DNA of 13,772 bases from positions 1 through 13,772 of the forward strand of contig CALBEV010000141.1 in assembly GCA_937891045.1 (NCBI GenBank), read 5' to 3'. This DNA is from an uncultured Burkholderiales bacterium (lineage in GTDB: Bacteria; Pseudomonadota; Gammaproteobacteria; Burkholderiales; Burkholderiaceae). Position numbers and translations under genes: made by a program. The notes beneath the pieces are model-generated. The model was not told the origin of the DNA, did not search any database, and worked only from the letters and a program-made list of their open reading frames with translations. This document shows positions 1-9,066 of the stretch, piece by piece; positions within the stretch are counted from its first letter, which is position 1; each line of letters starts with the position of its first letter.

Positions 1-783
1 CACGGTGGGCGCCGACTGTGCCATCAGGATGCGACCCACTTCGGTGGAGCCGGTGAAGCTCAGGTGGCGCACCACATCGCTGTCGCAAATCACCTTGCCA
101 ATGGCGATGCTGTTGTCGCCGTCAGCGCTCAGCACGTTCAAGACACCGGCGGGCAAACCGGCGCGTACAGCCAATTCAGCGGCGGCCAAGGCGGTGAGCG
201 GCGTCAGCTCGGCGGGTTTGATCAGCACCGGGCAACCGGCGGCCAAGGCTGGGGCCACTTTGCGGGTGATCATGGCCAGCGGGAAATTCCAAGGCGTGAT
301 GGCAGCGCACACGCCGATGGGCTGTTGCAGCACCATCAAACGGCGGTTGTTGTCAAACTGGGGCAGGGTTTCGCCGTTCACCCGCTTGGCCTCCTCGCCA
401 TACCACTCGACAAAACTCGCGCCATAGGCGATTTCGCCTTTGGCCTCGGCGTAGGGCTTTCCCTGCTCGGCGGTAAGGATGCGGGCCAAGTCGTCCACAT
501 TCGCCATCAGCAAATCAAACCATTGGCGCAAGATGATGCTGCGTTCTTTGGCGGTCTTAGTTTTCCAAGGGCCCCAAGCGGCGTTGGCGGCGTCAATCGC
601 CAGGGCTGCTTCAGCGGGGCCGAGGTTGGCCACATCGGCCAGCCACTGGCCGTTGCTCGGGTCATGCACCGCAAAGCGGGATGCGCCTTTGATCCATTGG
701 CCGTTGACCAAGGCATCGGTTTTCAGCAGGCTGGGGTCTTTCAATTGCAACAGGGGCGAGGGGGTGGTGGTGGCGTTTGTCAT
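1..783 (-). CDS. gabD: NAD(P)-dependent succinate-semialdehyde dehydrogenase, N-terminal part (cut by window edge)
   Basis: Aldehyde dehydrogenase superfamily, closest in character to GabD, which oxidises succinate semialdehyde to succinate in 4-aminobutyrate breakdown in the cytoplasm. Only the first 261 residues lie in the window; GabD proteins are about 480-490 long. Visible landmarks are the AEQGKPYAEAKGEI segment (105-118), ITPWNFP (162-168) with the conserved Asn166 of the oxyanion hole, the cofactor lysine in IKPAELTP (Lys189), and SFTGSTEVGR (242-251) of the Rossmann fold. The catalytic cysteine and the general-base glutamate lie beyond the left edge and cannot be checked. The start is the ATG whose complement ends at 783; the Shine-Dalgarno is weak. 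The gene is divergent from alaS across a 174-base gap. The family is certain. The substrate is inferred from overall similarity to GabD, and glutarate-semialdehyde dehydrogenase is a close alternative. Confidence 0.9.
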   Translation of the reverse strand, partial: MTNATTTPSPLLQLKDPSLLKTDALVNGQWIKGASRFAVHDPSNGQWLADVANLGPAEAALAIDAANAAWGPWKTKTAKERSIILRQWFDLLMANVDDLARILTAEQGKPYAEAKGEIAYGASFVEWYGEEAKRVNGETLPQFDNNRRLMVLQQPIGVCAAITPWNFPLAMITRKVAPALAAGCPVLIKPAELTPLTALAAAELAVRAGLPAGVLNVLSADGDNSIAIGKVICDSDVVRHLSFTGSTEVGRILMAQSAPTV

Positions 784-890
784 GGTGTCTAGGGTGCTTT
801 GAAGGGGGTGCCGAAACGGGCAGCGGCGATGATGGCACAAATCAAAAACCAGCAGCCTTGGTCGCCCCAAATACGCCAAAGGGGCAAACC

Positions 891-896
891 TATAAT
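891..896 (+). promoter_or_regulatory. alaS: Candidate -10 element upstream of alaS
   Basis: A perfect TATAAT hexamer lies 61 bases upstream of the alaS ATG in the gabD-alaS divergent gap, which would give a leader of roughly 50-55 bases. No good -35 hexamer is found at 16-18 bases (the position holds CAAATA) and there is no extended TG. The call therefore rests on the -10 match and its location only. Confidence 0.45.
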
Positions 897-957
897 TTCG
901 CACGCAGTTCGCAGGGCATTCGCTCCTGTGCCGCCCACCTCGATTGCAGCCCCGCAC

Positions 958-3594
958 ATGACCACGCCCCGCTTTTCCGTTGCCGACATCCGTCAAACCT
1001 TCCTCGACTTTTATGCCGCCCGCGCCCACACCGTGGTGGCCTCCAGCCCCCTGGTGCCCGGCAACGACCCCACGCTCATGTTCACCAACTCGGGCATGGT
1101 CCAGTTCAAAGACGTGTTCTTGGGCGAAGACAAGCGCTCGTATGTGCGGGCCGCTTCGGTGCAAGCCTGTTTGCGTGCTGGCGGCAAGCACAACGACTTG
1201 GAAAACGTGGGCTACACCGCCCGTCACCACACGTTTTTCGAAATGCTGGGCAACTGGTCGTTTGGCGACTACTTCAAGCGCGACAGCCTGACATGGGGTT
1301 GGGAGCTGCTGACGCAAATTTACAAACTGCCCGCCGACAAACTTTGGGTCACGGTCTACATCGACGACGACGAGGCCTACGACATTTGGCACAAAGAGAT
1401 TGGCATTCCCGCCGAGCGCATCGTGCGCATCGGCGACAACAAGGGTGCCAAGTACGCCTCGGACAATTTTTGGATGATGGCCGACACCGGACCGTGCGGC
1501 CCGTGCTCGGAGATTTTTTACGACCACGGCCCCGAAGTGGCGGGCGGCCCACCCGGCAGCCCCGACGAAGACGGGGACCGCTACATTGAAATTTGGAACC
1601 ACGTGTTCATGCAGTTCGACATGCAGCCCGATGGTTCCCTGAAAAAACTGCCCGCCCCTTGCGTGGACACCGGCATGGGCTTGGAGCGCCTGGCCGCCAT
1701 CTTGCAACACGTGCACAGCAACTACGAAATTGATTTGTTCGACACGCTCATCAAGGCGGCTGCGCGTGAAACCGGCTGCACCGATTTGCACAACAGCTCA
1801 TTGCGGGTGATTGCCGACCACATCCGCGCCACCGCGTTTTTGGTCAGCGACGGCGTCATTCCTTCGAACGAAGGCCGCGGCTATGTGCAACGGCGCATCA
1901 TCCGCCGCGCCATTCGCCACGGCTACAAGCTGGGTCAAAAAACACCGTTTTTCCACAAACTGGCGCCCGACCTCGTGGCCCTGATGGGCGAGGCCTACCC
2001 CAGCTTGGCGCAGCCAGCGGATCGCATCATGGCGGTGCTGAAAACCGAGGAAGAACGCTTTTACGAAACGCTGGAAAACGGCATGGAGATTTTGGATGCC
2101 GCCTTGGCAGGTGGTGTGAAAGTGTTGCCCGGCGAAGTGGCCTTCAAGCTGCACGACACCTATGGTTTCCCACTCGATTTGTCGGGCGATGTCTGCCGTG
2201 AACGTGGTTTGTCGGTAGACGAAACCGGTTTTGCCGCCGCCATGGACAAGCAAAAAGCCCAGGCCCGTGCAGCCGGCAAATTCAAGATGGACCGCGCCTT
2301 GGAATACACCGGTGTGGGCAATGCGTTCGTGGGTTATGAGCACTTGCAATCGCAATCCACCGTGACCGCGCTGTATGTGGATGGCGTGGCCGTGACGGAA
2401 CTTCGCTCAGAGCAAGTGGGCGTGGTGGTGCTGGACACCACACCGTTTTACGCCGAGAGCGGCGGCCAAGTGGGCGACCAAGGTTGGTTGCTGGCTGGGG
2501 AATCTTCCAAGGCCGCCAAGTTTGTGGTGGAAGACACCTTGAAAATCAAGGCCGATGTGTTTGGCCACCATGGCCACATGGCGCAAGGCAGCCTGAAAGT
2601 GGGCGACGTGCTCACCGCTCGCGTTGATACCGACTTGCGTGCCGCCACGGTGCGCAACCACAGCGCCACGCACCTGATGCACAAGGCCTTGCGCGATGTG
2701 CTGGGGGCGCATGTGCAGCAAAAAGGCTCCTTGGTGAACGACGAGCGCACCCGCTTCGACTTCGCCCACAACGCGCCCGTCACCGACGCTGAAATTCGCG
2801 AGATTGAAGCCCGTGTGAACGCCGAGATTTTGGCCAACGCCGCCACCCAAGCCCGGGTGATGGATTTGGAAGCCGCGCAAAAAACCGGCGCCATGATGTT
2901 GTTTGGCGAGAAGTACGGCGACACCGTGCGGGTGCTGGACATCGGTGCCAGCCGCGAACTCTGTGGCGGCACGCATGTGCATGCCACGGGCGACATTGGT
3001 TTGTTCAAGGTGGTGTCTGAAGGCGGTGTCGCTGCTGGTGTGCGCCGCATCGAAGCCGTGACCGGCACCCACGCCTTGGCCTACTTGCAAGACCTCGAGC
3101 ACACGGTGGCGCAAGCGGCTGGTGCCTTGAAAGCCACGCCGCAAGAACTGAACACCCGCTTGAGCCAGCTGTTGGAACAGATGCGCGGTTTGGAAAAAGA
3201 AATGACTGCGCTCAAGGGCAAATTGGCCGCGTCACAAGGCGACGATTTGCTGGCGCAGGCCATCGACATCAAGGGTGTGAAGTTGCTCGCCGCCAAGTTG
3301 CCCGGGGCTGATGCCAAAGCCTTGCGCGACACCTTGGATCAATTGAAAAACAAACTCAAAACCGCGGTGGTGGTGTTGGCCAGTGTGGAGGGCGACAAGG
3401 TGCAATTGGCGGCTGGCGTCACAGCCGACAGCTTGGGCAAGGTCAAGGCCGGTGAGTTGGTGAATTTTGTGGCTCAGCAAGTGGGTGGCAAAGGCGGCGG
3501 CAAGCCCGACATGGCCATGGCGGGCGGCACCAACCCGGCAGGCCTGGACCAAGCCTTGGCCAGCGTGCAAGCTTGGGTCACTGAACGCCTGTGA
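958..3594 (+). CDS. alaS: Alanine--tRNA ligase (alanyl-tRNA synthetase)
   Basis: Cytoplasmic class II synthetase that charges tRNA-Ala with alanine and hydrolyses mischarged Ser/Gly-tRNA-Ala. The 878-residue product matches the family length (E. coli about 876). Domains in order: catalytic core, opening with the [15 protein letters not shown] and [15 protein letters not shown] blocks; class II motif 2 region [16 protein letters not shown]; motif 3 GMGLER (239-244); editing domain with HSATH (His568, His572); CGGTH (Cys669 to His673), which completes the editing zinc site; and a C-terminal coiled-coil plus C-Ala domain, ending in the glycine-rich [15 protein letters not shown]. The reading frame is open for 53 codons further upstream (to a TTG at 799), but ATG 958 is chosen because the conserved N-terminus starts there and the candidate promoter lies within the upstream stretch. 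No clear Shine-Dalgarno is visible. The gene converges on the pseudouridine synthase gene with only 3 bases between stop codons, leaving no room for a separate terminator. Confidence 0.99.
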   Translation: MTTPRFSVADIRQTFLDFYAARAHTVVASSPLVPGNDPTLMFTNSGMVQFKDVFLGEDKRSYVRAASVQACLRAGGKHNDLENVGYTARHHTFFEMLGNWSFGDYFKRDSLTWGWELLTQIYKLPADKLWVTVYIDDDEAYDIWHKEIGIPAERIVRIGDNKGAKYASDNFWMMADTGPCGPCSEIFYDHGPEVAGGPPGSPDEDGDRYIEIWNHVFMQFDMQPDGSLKKLPAPCVDTGMGLERLAAILQHVHSNYEIDLFDTLIKAAARETGCTDLHNSSLRVIADHIRATAFLVSDGVIPSNEGRGYVQRRIIRRAIRHGYKLGQKTPFFHKLAPDLVALMGEAYPSLAQPADRIMAVLKTEEERFYETLENGMEILDAALAGGVKVLPGEVAFKLHDTYGFPLDLSGDVCRERGLSVDETGFAAAMDKQKAQARAAGKFKMDRALEYTGVGNAFVGYEHLQSQSTVTALYVDGVAVTELRSEQVGVVVLDTTPFYAESGGQVGDQGWLLAGESSKAAKFVVEDTLKIKADVFGHHGHMAQGSLKVGDVLTARVDTDLRAATVRNHSATHLMHKALRDVLGAHVQQKGSLVNDERTRFDFAHNAPVTDAEIREIEARVNAEILANAATQARVMDLEAAQKTGAMMLFGEKYGDTVRVLDIGASRELCGGTHVHATGDIGLFKVVSEGGVAAGVRRIEAVTGTHALAYLQDLEHTVAQAAGALKATPQELNTRLSQLLEQMRGLEKEMTALKGKLAASQGDDLLAQAIDIKGVKLLAAKLPGADAKALRDTLDQLKNKLKTAVVVLASVEGDKVQLAAGVTADSLGKVKAGELVNFVAQQVGGKGGGKPDMAMAGGTNPAGLDQALASVQAWVTERL

Positions 3595-3597
3595 TGC

Positions 3598-4515
3598 TCA
3601 CCAGGCTTGCTGCAATCGCCGCTGGCTGACCCAGCGTCGTTGTTCGCCGTTCACCGGGTCGGTGAGCGCGATCTGCCGAGCCAACAGTTGCAAGGCTTGG
3701 CTGAAATCATCCGGCTCTTGCGGGCCGCGCAACACTTCGGGGTAAAACTGATCGCCCAAGATCGGCACCCCCAAATGCCACATGTGCAAACGCAACTGGT
3801 GGCGTTGGCCTGTCAAAGGTTCCAAGTCGTACATCCCCAAGCCATTGCGATGTTGGCGCAGGCTGATGCGGGTTTCGCTGTTGGGTTCACCGCTGGTCAC
3901 CCGAGACAAGAAAAACCGCTCGTCTTCCTCCAAGCGACAACGCAAGCTGCTTGGTAATTCAAGCGTTTCAAGATGCGGGGCCACGGCTTCATACAGCTTG
4001 TTCACTTGCTGTTGGCGAAACAACGCGTGGTAGGCGTCACGGTCTGGCGGCCGTTTGCAAAACACTACCAAGCCCGCGGTTTCGCGGTCGATGCGGTGCA
4101 AGGGCGTCAATGTTTCACACTGGGTTTGTTGCTTCATTTGCACCAACAAACTGTTGTGCACATAAGGGCCTGAAGGTGTCACAGGCATGAAATGCGGTTT
4201 GTCGGCCACCACCAGCAACTCGTCTTCAAACAAGATGCAAGCTGGTTCTGGCAGTTCAGCCTCAAGGGGCAACTGCCGGTAATAAAACACATGGCCACCC
4301 ACGGGGCAAGTATCGTGCGCTGACAACGCATGACCGTCTGCGTTCAACACCAAGCCTTGTGACAAACGATGCGCCCATTCTTCGGCGCTGATGTTGTCAA
4401 AGCGTTCACACAAAAACGCCATCACATTGGGCCAGTGCCCCAAGGGCACGGCGACGCGGCTGGGGCTCACGCCATCGTGCATGGGCAGCTTGGGGAGTTG
4501 GCTGACGCGGCCCAT
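3598..4515 (-). CDS. RluA-family pseudouridine synthase
   Basis: Predicted RNA pseudouridine synthase of 305 residues, isomerising uridine to pseudouridine in rRNA or tRNA. The catalytic signature HRIDRETAG (140-148) carries the nucleophilic Asp143, and the conserved C-terminal block PLTGQRHQLRLHM (233-245) corresponds to the P-TGR-HQ-R-HL motif of the RluA family. About 90 residues precede the core. They include a segment near 30-75 (FLCERF to LNADGHAL) that resembles a degenerate S4-type RNA-binding fold; this is an impression from pattern only. The ATG at 4515 is 9 bases after the trmB stop, so the gene is probably the last of the minus-strand operon. Shine-Dalgarno is weak and an internal ATG at codon 12 is possible. 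The target uridine cannot be told from the sequence, so no symbol is given. It ends 3 bases from the convergent alaS stop. Confidence 0.93.
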   Translation of the reverse strand: MGRVSQLPKLPMHDGVSPSRVAVPLGHWPNVMAFLCERFDNISAEEWAHRLSQGLVLNADGHALSAHDTCPVGGHVFYYRQLPLEAELPEPACILFEDELLVVADKPHFMPVTPSGPYVHNSLLVQMKQQTQCETLTPLHRIDRETAGLVVFCKRPPDRDAYHALFRQQQVNKLYEAVAPHLETLELPSSLRCRLEEDERFFLSRVTSGEPNSETRISLRQHRNGLGMYDLEPLTGQRHQLRLHMWHLGVPILGDQFYPEVLRGPQEPDDFSQALQLLARQIALTDPVNGEQRRWVSQRRLQQAW

Positions 4516-4524
4516 CGCAAGGGT

Positions 4525-5244
4525 TTAGCGTTTGTGAAACACCAAGTCCCACACCCCATGACCGAGTTTCAAGCCGCGGTTTTCAAACTTGGTGAGCGGG
4601 CGGTAGCTGGGCTTCTCGGCATAGCCACTCGTATCGGTGGCGGAGTTGTGCAACAGCGGTTCTGCGGACAGCACTTGCAGCATTTGCTCGGCGTAAGGCT
4701 GCCAGTCGGTGGCCAAGTGCAGGTAGCCGCCGGGCTTGATGTGTTGCGCCAAGCGCTGCACAAAGGGGCTTTGAATCAGGCGGCGTTTGTGGTGGCGGCT
4801 TTTGTGCCAGGGGTCGGGAAAGAAAATGTGCACACCATCTAGGCTGTTGTGGCCCAACATGTGGTCCATCACCTCGATGGCGTCGTGTTGCAGGATGCGG
4901 ATGTTGCCAATGCCCTCCTCGCCGCAACGCTTGAGCAGCGCACCCACGCCGGGCACATGCACTTCGCAACACAAAAAATTGTCCTGTGGGCGGCTGTGCG
5001 CGATCTTGGCGGTGGCGTCGCCCATGCCAAACCCAATTTCCAAAATCAAAGGTGCGGCCCTGCCAAAGGCTTGGTCGACATCCAGTTTGTCGGGCGTGTA
5101 GTTCAACAAAAACTGCGGACCGAATTGCTCAAAGGCTCGCACCTGGCCCGAACCCATGCGGCCTGCGCGCAGCACATAGGTTTTGATGACGCGCATGAAG
5201 GGGACGTCTGTGGTGGGGGCTTGGCTTGTGTCGGTGGCGGTCAT
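4525..5244 (-). CDS. trmB: tRNA (guanine-N7-)-methyltransferase
   Basis: SAM-dependent enzyme that makes m7G46 in the variable loop of tRNAs. The product is 239 residues, the same length as E. coli TrmB. Visible signatures are SAM-binding [12 protein letters not shown] (67-78), an acidic residue after the next strand (Glu94 in CCEVHVPG), the diagnostic [14 protein letters not shown] (142-155) with the key Asp144, and the C-terminal TKFENRG (218-224) followed by GHGVWDLVF. The frame remains open upstream to 5397, but that stretch overlaps the gluQ 3' end out of frame. The ATG at 5244 is chosen because it restores the family length and falls 28 bases after the gluQ stop. It lies between gluQ and the pseudouridine synthase gene, so three RNA-modifying enzymes are adjacent. 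Confidence 0.98.
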   Translation of the reverse strand: MTATDTSQAPTTDVPFMRVIKTYVLRAGRMGSGQVRAFEQFGPQFLLNYTPDKLDVDQAFGRAAPLILEIGFGMGDATAKIAHSRPQDNFLCCEVHVPGVGALLKRCGEEGIGNIRILQHDAIEVMDHMLGHNSLDGVHIFFPDPWHKSRHHKRRLIQSPFVQRLAQHIKPGGYLHLATDWQPYAEQMLQVLSAEPLLHNSATDTSGYAEKPSYRPLTKFENRGLKLGHGVWDLVFHKR

Positions 5245-5272
5245 GGGGTGCGCTTGCAGAAAGAGCTGGCGA

Positions 5273-6196
5273 TTATCGCGGCCAGGCCAAGCGGCTCTGC
5301 GCAACAGCATGGTTGGCAACAGCGGTTGTCCATGCAAGCAAGGCTTGTTGAACTGAACCTCCACTGGCTTCAAGCCCCAACAACTGCGCCGCCGCATTCA
5401 ACGCCGCCAAAGGGTCGTTCAAGTTCAAAGCCTGTGCGCCGTTTTGCTTGCTGAGTTTTTCACCATCGGCGCCCAGCACCAAGGGCGTGTGCAGGTAGCG
5501 CGGTGTGGGCAAACCCAAAGCCTGTTGCAACAGGATTTGCCGCGCGGTGTTGTCGGCCAGGTCTTGGCCACGCACCACATGCGTGATGCCTTGCGCCGCA
5601 TCATCCACCACCACCGCCAGTTGATAGGCCCACAAACCGTCGGCGCGGCGCAGCACGAAGTCGCCCACCTCTTGCACCACGTCTTGCTGTTGCGCACCCA
5701 AGCGTCGGTCATGCCAATGGGTTGGATGGCTCAACTGCAAGTCGTTGATGACGCGTTGCAGATTCAAGCGCCAAGCCCGCGCAGGTTTGCCCTGCAAACC
5801 GTTTCGACACGTGCCCGGATACACCGCTGCCGTGTGGCGTGTGCGTTGCTGTTGTTGCGCGTCTTCAATCTCTTTGCGCGAACAGCCGCAGGGGTAGGCC
5901 CAGCCTTTGGACACCAAGTTGTTCAAAGCCGTTTGGTAAGCATCATGGCGCGTGGATTGCCAGAGCACGGGTTCATCGGACACCAAGCCGCAAGCGGCCA
6001 ATTGCGCCAACAAAGCTTGGTCGGCACCTGGCACACAGCGCGGTGTGTCCACGTCTTCCATGCGCACCAACCATGCGCCGCCGTGGGCCCGCGCATCCAG
6101 CCAACTGGCCAGTGCGGCCACCAGCGAGCCCGCATGCAGCAAACCCGTGGGAGAGGGGGCGAAACGACCCCGGTAGGGGGCAGGTGAGGCGCTCAA
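5273..6196 (-). CDS. gluQ: Glutamyl-Q tRNA(Asp) synthetase
   Basis: Paralogue of the glutamyl-tRNA synthetase catalytic domain that lacks the anticodon-binding domain. It activates glutamate and attaches it to queuosine at position 34 of tRNA-Asp. The product is 307 residues, in the usual ~290-310 range. The class I signatures are the HIGH-like [14 protein letters not shown] (12-25) and the KMSKS-like KLSKQ (247-251). The zinc site typical of GluQ-RS is intact: Cys103-x-Cys105, then Tyr126-x3-Cys130. The start is set at TTG 6196, 17 bases after the stop of the upstream oxidoreductase and 11 codons before the conserved FAPSPTG. No ATG or GTG lies between that stop and the motif, and the first upstream ATG (6367) is deep inside the neighbouring gene. 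The TTG start implies modest translation. Queuosine must be made or salvaged elsewhere; no queuosine gene is in the window. Confidence 0.96.
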   Translation of the reverse strand: MSASPAPYRGRFAPSPTGLLHAGSLVAALASWLDARAHGGAWLVRMEDVDTPRCVPGADQALLAQLAACGLVSDEPVLWQSTRHDAYQTALNNLVSKGWAYPCGCSRKEIEDAQQQQRTRHTAAVYPGTCRNGLQGKPARAWRLNLQRVINDLQLSHPTHWHDRRLGAQQQDVVQEVGDFVLRRADGLWAYQLAVVVDDAAQGITHVVRGQDLADNTARQILLQQALGLPTPRYLHTPLVLGADGEKLSKQNGAQALNLNDPLAALNAAAQLLGLEASGGSVQQALLAWTTAVANHAVAQSRLAWPR

Positions 6197-6213
6197 GACC
6201 CAGCCCGCGAGCT

Positions 6214-7248
6214 TCAGTCGAGCATGGCCAAGGACAGCCCCAAGCCACTGACAAACGCGTCTTCCACTCGGTGGCCCAGCAGCCAATCGCCGCACAAGCC
6301 CAACTTCAGCGAGGCGTCCCACAGGTGGTTTTGGCCCAGCGGTTGCAAGGTCTTGGCATAGCGCCAACGGTGCACCTGCGCGTAGCCGGGTTCGGCGCGG
6401 ATGCCGGTGAGTTCGGCAAAAGCTTTCAACAGCTTGGCCTGCACCCGTTCTTCATCGTCTTCCAAATGTTCTTGCGACCAATCGGCGCTGGCTTGCACCG
6501 TCCAGCGTTCCACCGAGGCACGACCCGGTTTGGATGACTCCCGACACAACCAGGCGATGCGGTGGTGCACGCTGCGGGCCGCGTTCCACTGTGGCCCCAA
6601 ATGGCTCAGGCCCGATTGGTTCACCAAGGGGTAGGCCAGCATCAAGGTCCAGCAAGGGGCCACTTGCACTTCAGACAGGGCTTTGAGGCCTTTGAAACTG
6701 GCAGCAGGTGCGCCCGATTGGCGCAATAAAAAATCGGCCTGCACATGCGGTATGGCCAACACCAGGTTGTCAAAACCGCCATGCGTGGTGCCATCGGCGC
6801 ACACCAGCTCCCACCCTTGGCGATTGCGTTTCAAAAACTGCACCTGCGTTTGGTAGTGCACGCATTTGGCGTCTTCCAAGGGCAGTGCCCAATGCCGCAC
6901 CAAGGCGTTCATGCCGGGGCTGGCCACAAAGTGCGGTTCGCGCGTGGGCAAAGCCGCTTCGATGACGCGGCCCAGTGGGTCGAGCACCCGCACCGCGTTG
7001 GCGCTCCATGCGCGGCACACCGCTTGGGTGCCGGGCACCTCGGTCAGGGCTTTCAAGAAGTCGGGATTGCGCACCGTGAAGTACTGGGTGCCGTGGTCAA
7101 AGCTGCCGTAGGGCGTGTTGCGGCTGGACATGCGCCCGCCTGCGCCATGGCTTTTCTCGAAGACGGTGACGCGATGCCCGGCCTTGAGCAAGGTGCGTGC
7201 GGCGGTGATACCGGCCATACCGGCCCCGATGACAGCAGTGTTTTTCAT
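6214..7248 (-). CDS. Renalase-like NAD(P)/FAD-dependent oxidoreductase
   Basis: A 344-residue flavoprotein of the amine-oxidase/renalase-like group (COG3380 type). The N-terminal Rossmann motif is [11 protein letters not shown] (7-17), with the ribose-binding acid Glu31 in [14 protein letters not shown], followed by [10 protein letters not shown] (48-57), which is typical of these proteins. The C-terminus holds the second flavin-contact motif in LCGDWLLG followed by [12 protein letters not shown]. Bacterial renalases oxidise mis-reduced dihydro-NAD(P) isomers back to NAD(P)+. Whether this one does is inference, since other members of the group have unknown substrates. The ATG at 7248 lies 9 bases after the LysR stop, and gluQ follows 17 bases downstream, so it appears co-transcribed with both. 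No signal peptide is visible, so a cytoplasmic location is expected. Confidence 0.88.
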   Translation of the reverse strand: MKNTAVIGAGMAGITAARTLLKAGHRVTVFEKSHGAGGRMSSRNTPYGSFDHGTQYFTVRNPDFLKALTEVPGTQAVCRAWSANAVRVLDPLGRVIEAALPTREPHFVASPGMNALVRHWALPLEDAKCVHYQTQVQFLKRNRQGWELVCADGTTHGGFDNLVLAIPHVQADFLLRQSGAPAASFKGLKALSEVQVAPCWTLMLAYPLVNQSGLSHLGPQWNAARSVHHRIAWLCRESSKPGRASVERWTVQASADWSQEHLEDDEERVQAKLLKAFAELTGIRAEPGYAQVHRWRYAKTLQPLGQNHLWDASLKLGLCGDWLLGHRVEDAFVSGLGLSLAMLD

Positions 7249-7257
7249 GGCTGCACT

Positions 7258-8232
7258 CTACACCGATGCGCGGCCCTTGGGCTTGCTGGATTGCCCCAAC
7301 AAGGCCAAGCGGGTGTGCGGCTTGCTCAGTTGCTCTAGCCACCACTGCAAAGCGCGGTCGCCCGCAGGTTGGCCCTTGGTCTGGGTGTTCTCGCGCCAGG
7401 CATAGCCCAGTTGGCCGCTGCGTTGTTGTCGCTTGACTTGCAAGGCCACCAGCGCCCCCGAGGCAATGAACGGCCGCGCCATCGGTTCCGGCAAAAACCC
7501 CGCGCCCAGGCCACGCAACTGGGCGTCGAGTTTGGCCACCATGGTGGGCACCGTGAACACATCTTGCCCGGCCAACAAACCGATGGTCATGCCCGTGCCC
7601 TGGGGGATGGAGTCGGCCACCGCCACTGCCCGGTGTGCTTGCAACACCTCGTCGCTCAAGGGTTGTGGGTGTCTGGCCAGGGGATGCTGCGGGGCCACGG
7701 CGAACACAAAGCCCACCACGGTGCCCATTTCGGCAAAGCGCAAACCCGGCGTGGTGGTGCTGGTCATCGGCACCCCGATGGCCAAATCCGCTTGGCCGGA
7801 GGTGAGGCTGTACAAGGTGCCGCTCAGGGTTTCGTGGCGCAGCCGCAGCCGCGTGGGCGGGTTGGCCGCGTAGAAGGCTTGGCACAAATCCATCACCACG
7901 CTTTGATCGATGATGGTGTCAAACACCAAGGTGAATTGGCTCTCCCAGCCGGTGGCCACACGCTTGACCCGGTGCGCAATGCTGTCCATGTCGCTCAACA
8001 AACGCATGCCCTCGCTCAGCAGCTCATGGCCTGCGGCGGTCAGCTTGGCTTGGCGCGACGCCCGGTTGAACAACAGCACGTCCAGCGCCTCTTCCATTTG
8101 CCGCACCCGGTAACTCAGGGCGCTGGGCACCACGCCCATGTCGCGGGCAGCGGCGGCAAAGCTGCCATGGCGGGCAATGGTTTGCAGCATGGTCAGGGCG
8201 TCAGGGGTCAGGACATCGCGGGCAGAAGACAT
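7258..8232 (-). CDS. LysR-family transcriptional regulator
   Basis: A 324-residue regulator of standard LysR length. The N-terminal winged helix-turn-helix spans about residues 9-66, including GSFAAAARDMGVVPSALSYR (23-42), where the recognition helix is PSALSYRVRQME. The rest is the two-lobed effector-binding domain, with phrases such as GQADLAIG and GTVVGFVFAVAPQHPLA. The frame can begin seven codons earlier at a TTG (8253), but that TTG sits inside the palindrome at 8245-8267. ATG 8232 leaves the palindrome 12 bases upstream and is preferred, although neither start has a clear Shine-Dalgarno. It is divergent from the pirin-flavodoxin pair, the usual arrangement for a LysR activator and its target, and it heads the gene row that continues through gluQ and trmB. 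The effector is unknown. Confidence 0.95.
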   Translation of the reverse strand: MSSARDVLTPDALTMLQTIARHGSFAAAARDMGVVPSALSYRVRQMEEALDVLLFNRASRQAKLTAAGHELLSEGMRLLSDMDSIAHRVKRVATGWESQFTLVFDTIIDQSVVMDLCQAFYAANPPTRLRLRHETLSGTLYSLTSGQADLAIGVPMTSTTTPGLRFAEMGTVVGFVFAVAPQHPLARHPQPLSDEVLQAHRAVAVADSIPQGTGMTIGLLAGQDVFTVPTMVAKLDAQLRGLGAGFLPEPMARPFIASGALVALQVKRQQRSGQLGYAWRENTQTKGQPAGDRALQWWLEQLSKPHTRLALLGQSSKPKGRASV

Positions 8233-8244
8233 GGTCGGGGGTTT

Positions 8245-8267
8245 ATCGTTCAAACGATTTGAATGAT
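8245..8267. promoter_or_regulatory. Imperfect palindrome with T-N11-A box: candidate LysR operator
   Basis: A 23-base dyad lies in the divergent LysR-pirin gap. Its core is TTCAAA-CGA-TTTGAA (8249-8263); after one mismatched pair (8248/8264) the outer ATC (8245-8247) and GAT (8265-8267) pair again. The core contains T8250 and A8262 separated by 11 bases, the consensus layout for LysR-family binding sites. An overlapping perfect dyad, ATCGTT-CA-AACGAT, spans 8245-8258. Its position next to the LysR start and about 70 bases before the pirin start suits both autoregulation and activation of pirin. Binding is inferred. Confidence 0.6.
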
Positions 8268-8335
8268 GCCATCAAACCGATGCGCCTTCTGAGCTGCACG
8301 GTGGACTGAGAATTCAGGCCAAGGAAGAACACACC

Positions 8336-9037
8336 ATGCTGACACGCCGACCATCCAACGAACGAGGCTATGCCGACCACGGCTGGCTCAAGTCCTTTCA
8401 CAGCTTTTCATTCGCGGGCTATCACGACCCGGCCCACATGGGCTGGGGCAATTTGCGCGTCATCAACGAAGACCGCATCGCCCCCGAAACCGGCTTTGGC
8501 ACGCATGGCCACCAGGACATGGAAATCATCAGCTATGTGCTGTCGGGCAACCTGGCGCACCAAGACAGCATGGGCAATGTCAAAGGCATCCCGCCCGGCG
8601 ACGTGCAGCGCATGAGCGCGGGCAGCGGCGTCAAGCACAGCGAGTTCAACCATGCGCAAGGCGAGGAAACGCATTTCTTGCAAATTTGGATTCAACCGAA
8701 TGTGCGCGGCATCCCACCCAGCTATGAACAAAAAACCGTTCCACCTGCCAGCAAACGCGGCGCTTTGGCCTTGATTGCCAGCCACACGCCCACAACGGAT
8801 GCGGTGAAGATTCATGCGGATGCCGCCTTGTATGCCGGGTTGTTCGATGGCGCTGAACAGGCGCAATTGGCTTTGAACCCGAAACGCCGTGCCTATGTGT
8901 TTTTGGTGCGCGGTGGATTGAATGTGAATGGCCAGAGCCTGCAAGCCGGTGACGCCTTGCTGGTGGCCGATGAATCTGAATTGAACCTGAGCCAAGGCCA
9001 AGACGCCGAAGTGTTGGTGTTTGACCTGGCCCCCTGA
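8336..9037 (+). CDS. Pirin family protein (bicupin)
   Basis: A 233-residue pirin, the usual length for bacterial members. The N-terminal cupin carries the full metal-site set: His57 and His59 in FGTHGHQDME, and His101 and Glu103 in VKHSEF, almost the same numbering as in human pirin (56, 58, 101, 103). HFLQIWIQP is the next conserved block, and the second cupin covers roughly residues 125-232. Bacterial pirins bind Fe or other divalent metals; some act as quercetin 2,3-dioxygenases and others act through protein partners. The activity of this one is not fixed by sequence. The start is supported by AAGGAAG about 9 bases upstream of the ATG. It is followed 29 bases later by a flavodoxin-like gene and preceded by the divergent LysR gene, which suggests a LysR-controlled redox unit. 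Confidence 0.95.
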   Translation: MLTRRPSNERGYADHGWLKSFHSFSFAGYHDPAHMGWGNLRVINEDRIAPETGFGTHGHQDMEIISYVLSGNLAHQDSMGNVKGIPPGDVQRMSAGSGVKHSEFNHAQGEETHFLQIWIQPNVRGIPPSYEQKTVPPASKRGALALIASHTPTTDAVKIHADAALYAGLFDGAEQAQLALNPKRRAYVFLVRGGLNVNGQSLQAGDALLVADESELNLSQGQDAEVLVFDLAP

Positions 9038-9066
9038 ATTTTTTTGTTGCTTCACTAGGAGAAATC

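Noticed and set aside
64..792. Long plus-strand frame opposite gabD
   Set aside because: Shadow of the gabD coding strand; the minus-strand frame has clear aldehyde dehydrogenase motifs and this one has none.
858..863. TTGGTC as a -35 element for alaS
   Set aside because: It is 27 bases from the TATAAT hexamer, too far for a sigma-70 promoter.
789..989. Minus-strand 66-codon frame ending just before gabD, with a hydrophobic tail ([12 protein letters not shown])
   Set aside because: It overlaps the alaS start and its candidate promoter, has no Shine-Dalgarno and no recognised family. It would need conservation evidence before being called a small membrane protein.
2407..3144. 245-codon minus-strand frame inside alaS
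   Set aside because: Antisense shadow typical of GC-rich genes, with no recognisable domain; alaS motifs cover the same bases.
7369..8262. 297-codon plus-strand frame opposite the LysR gene
   Set aside because: Shadow frame; histidine/glycine/glutamine-rich composition without motifs, while the minus strand encodes a complete LysR protein.
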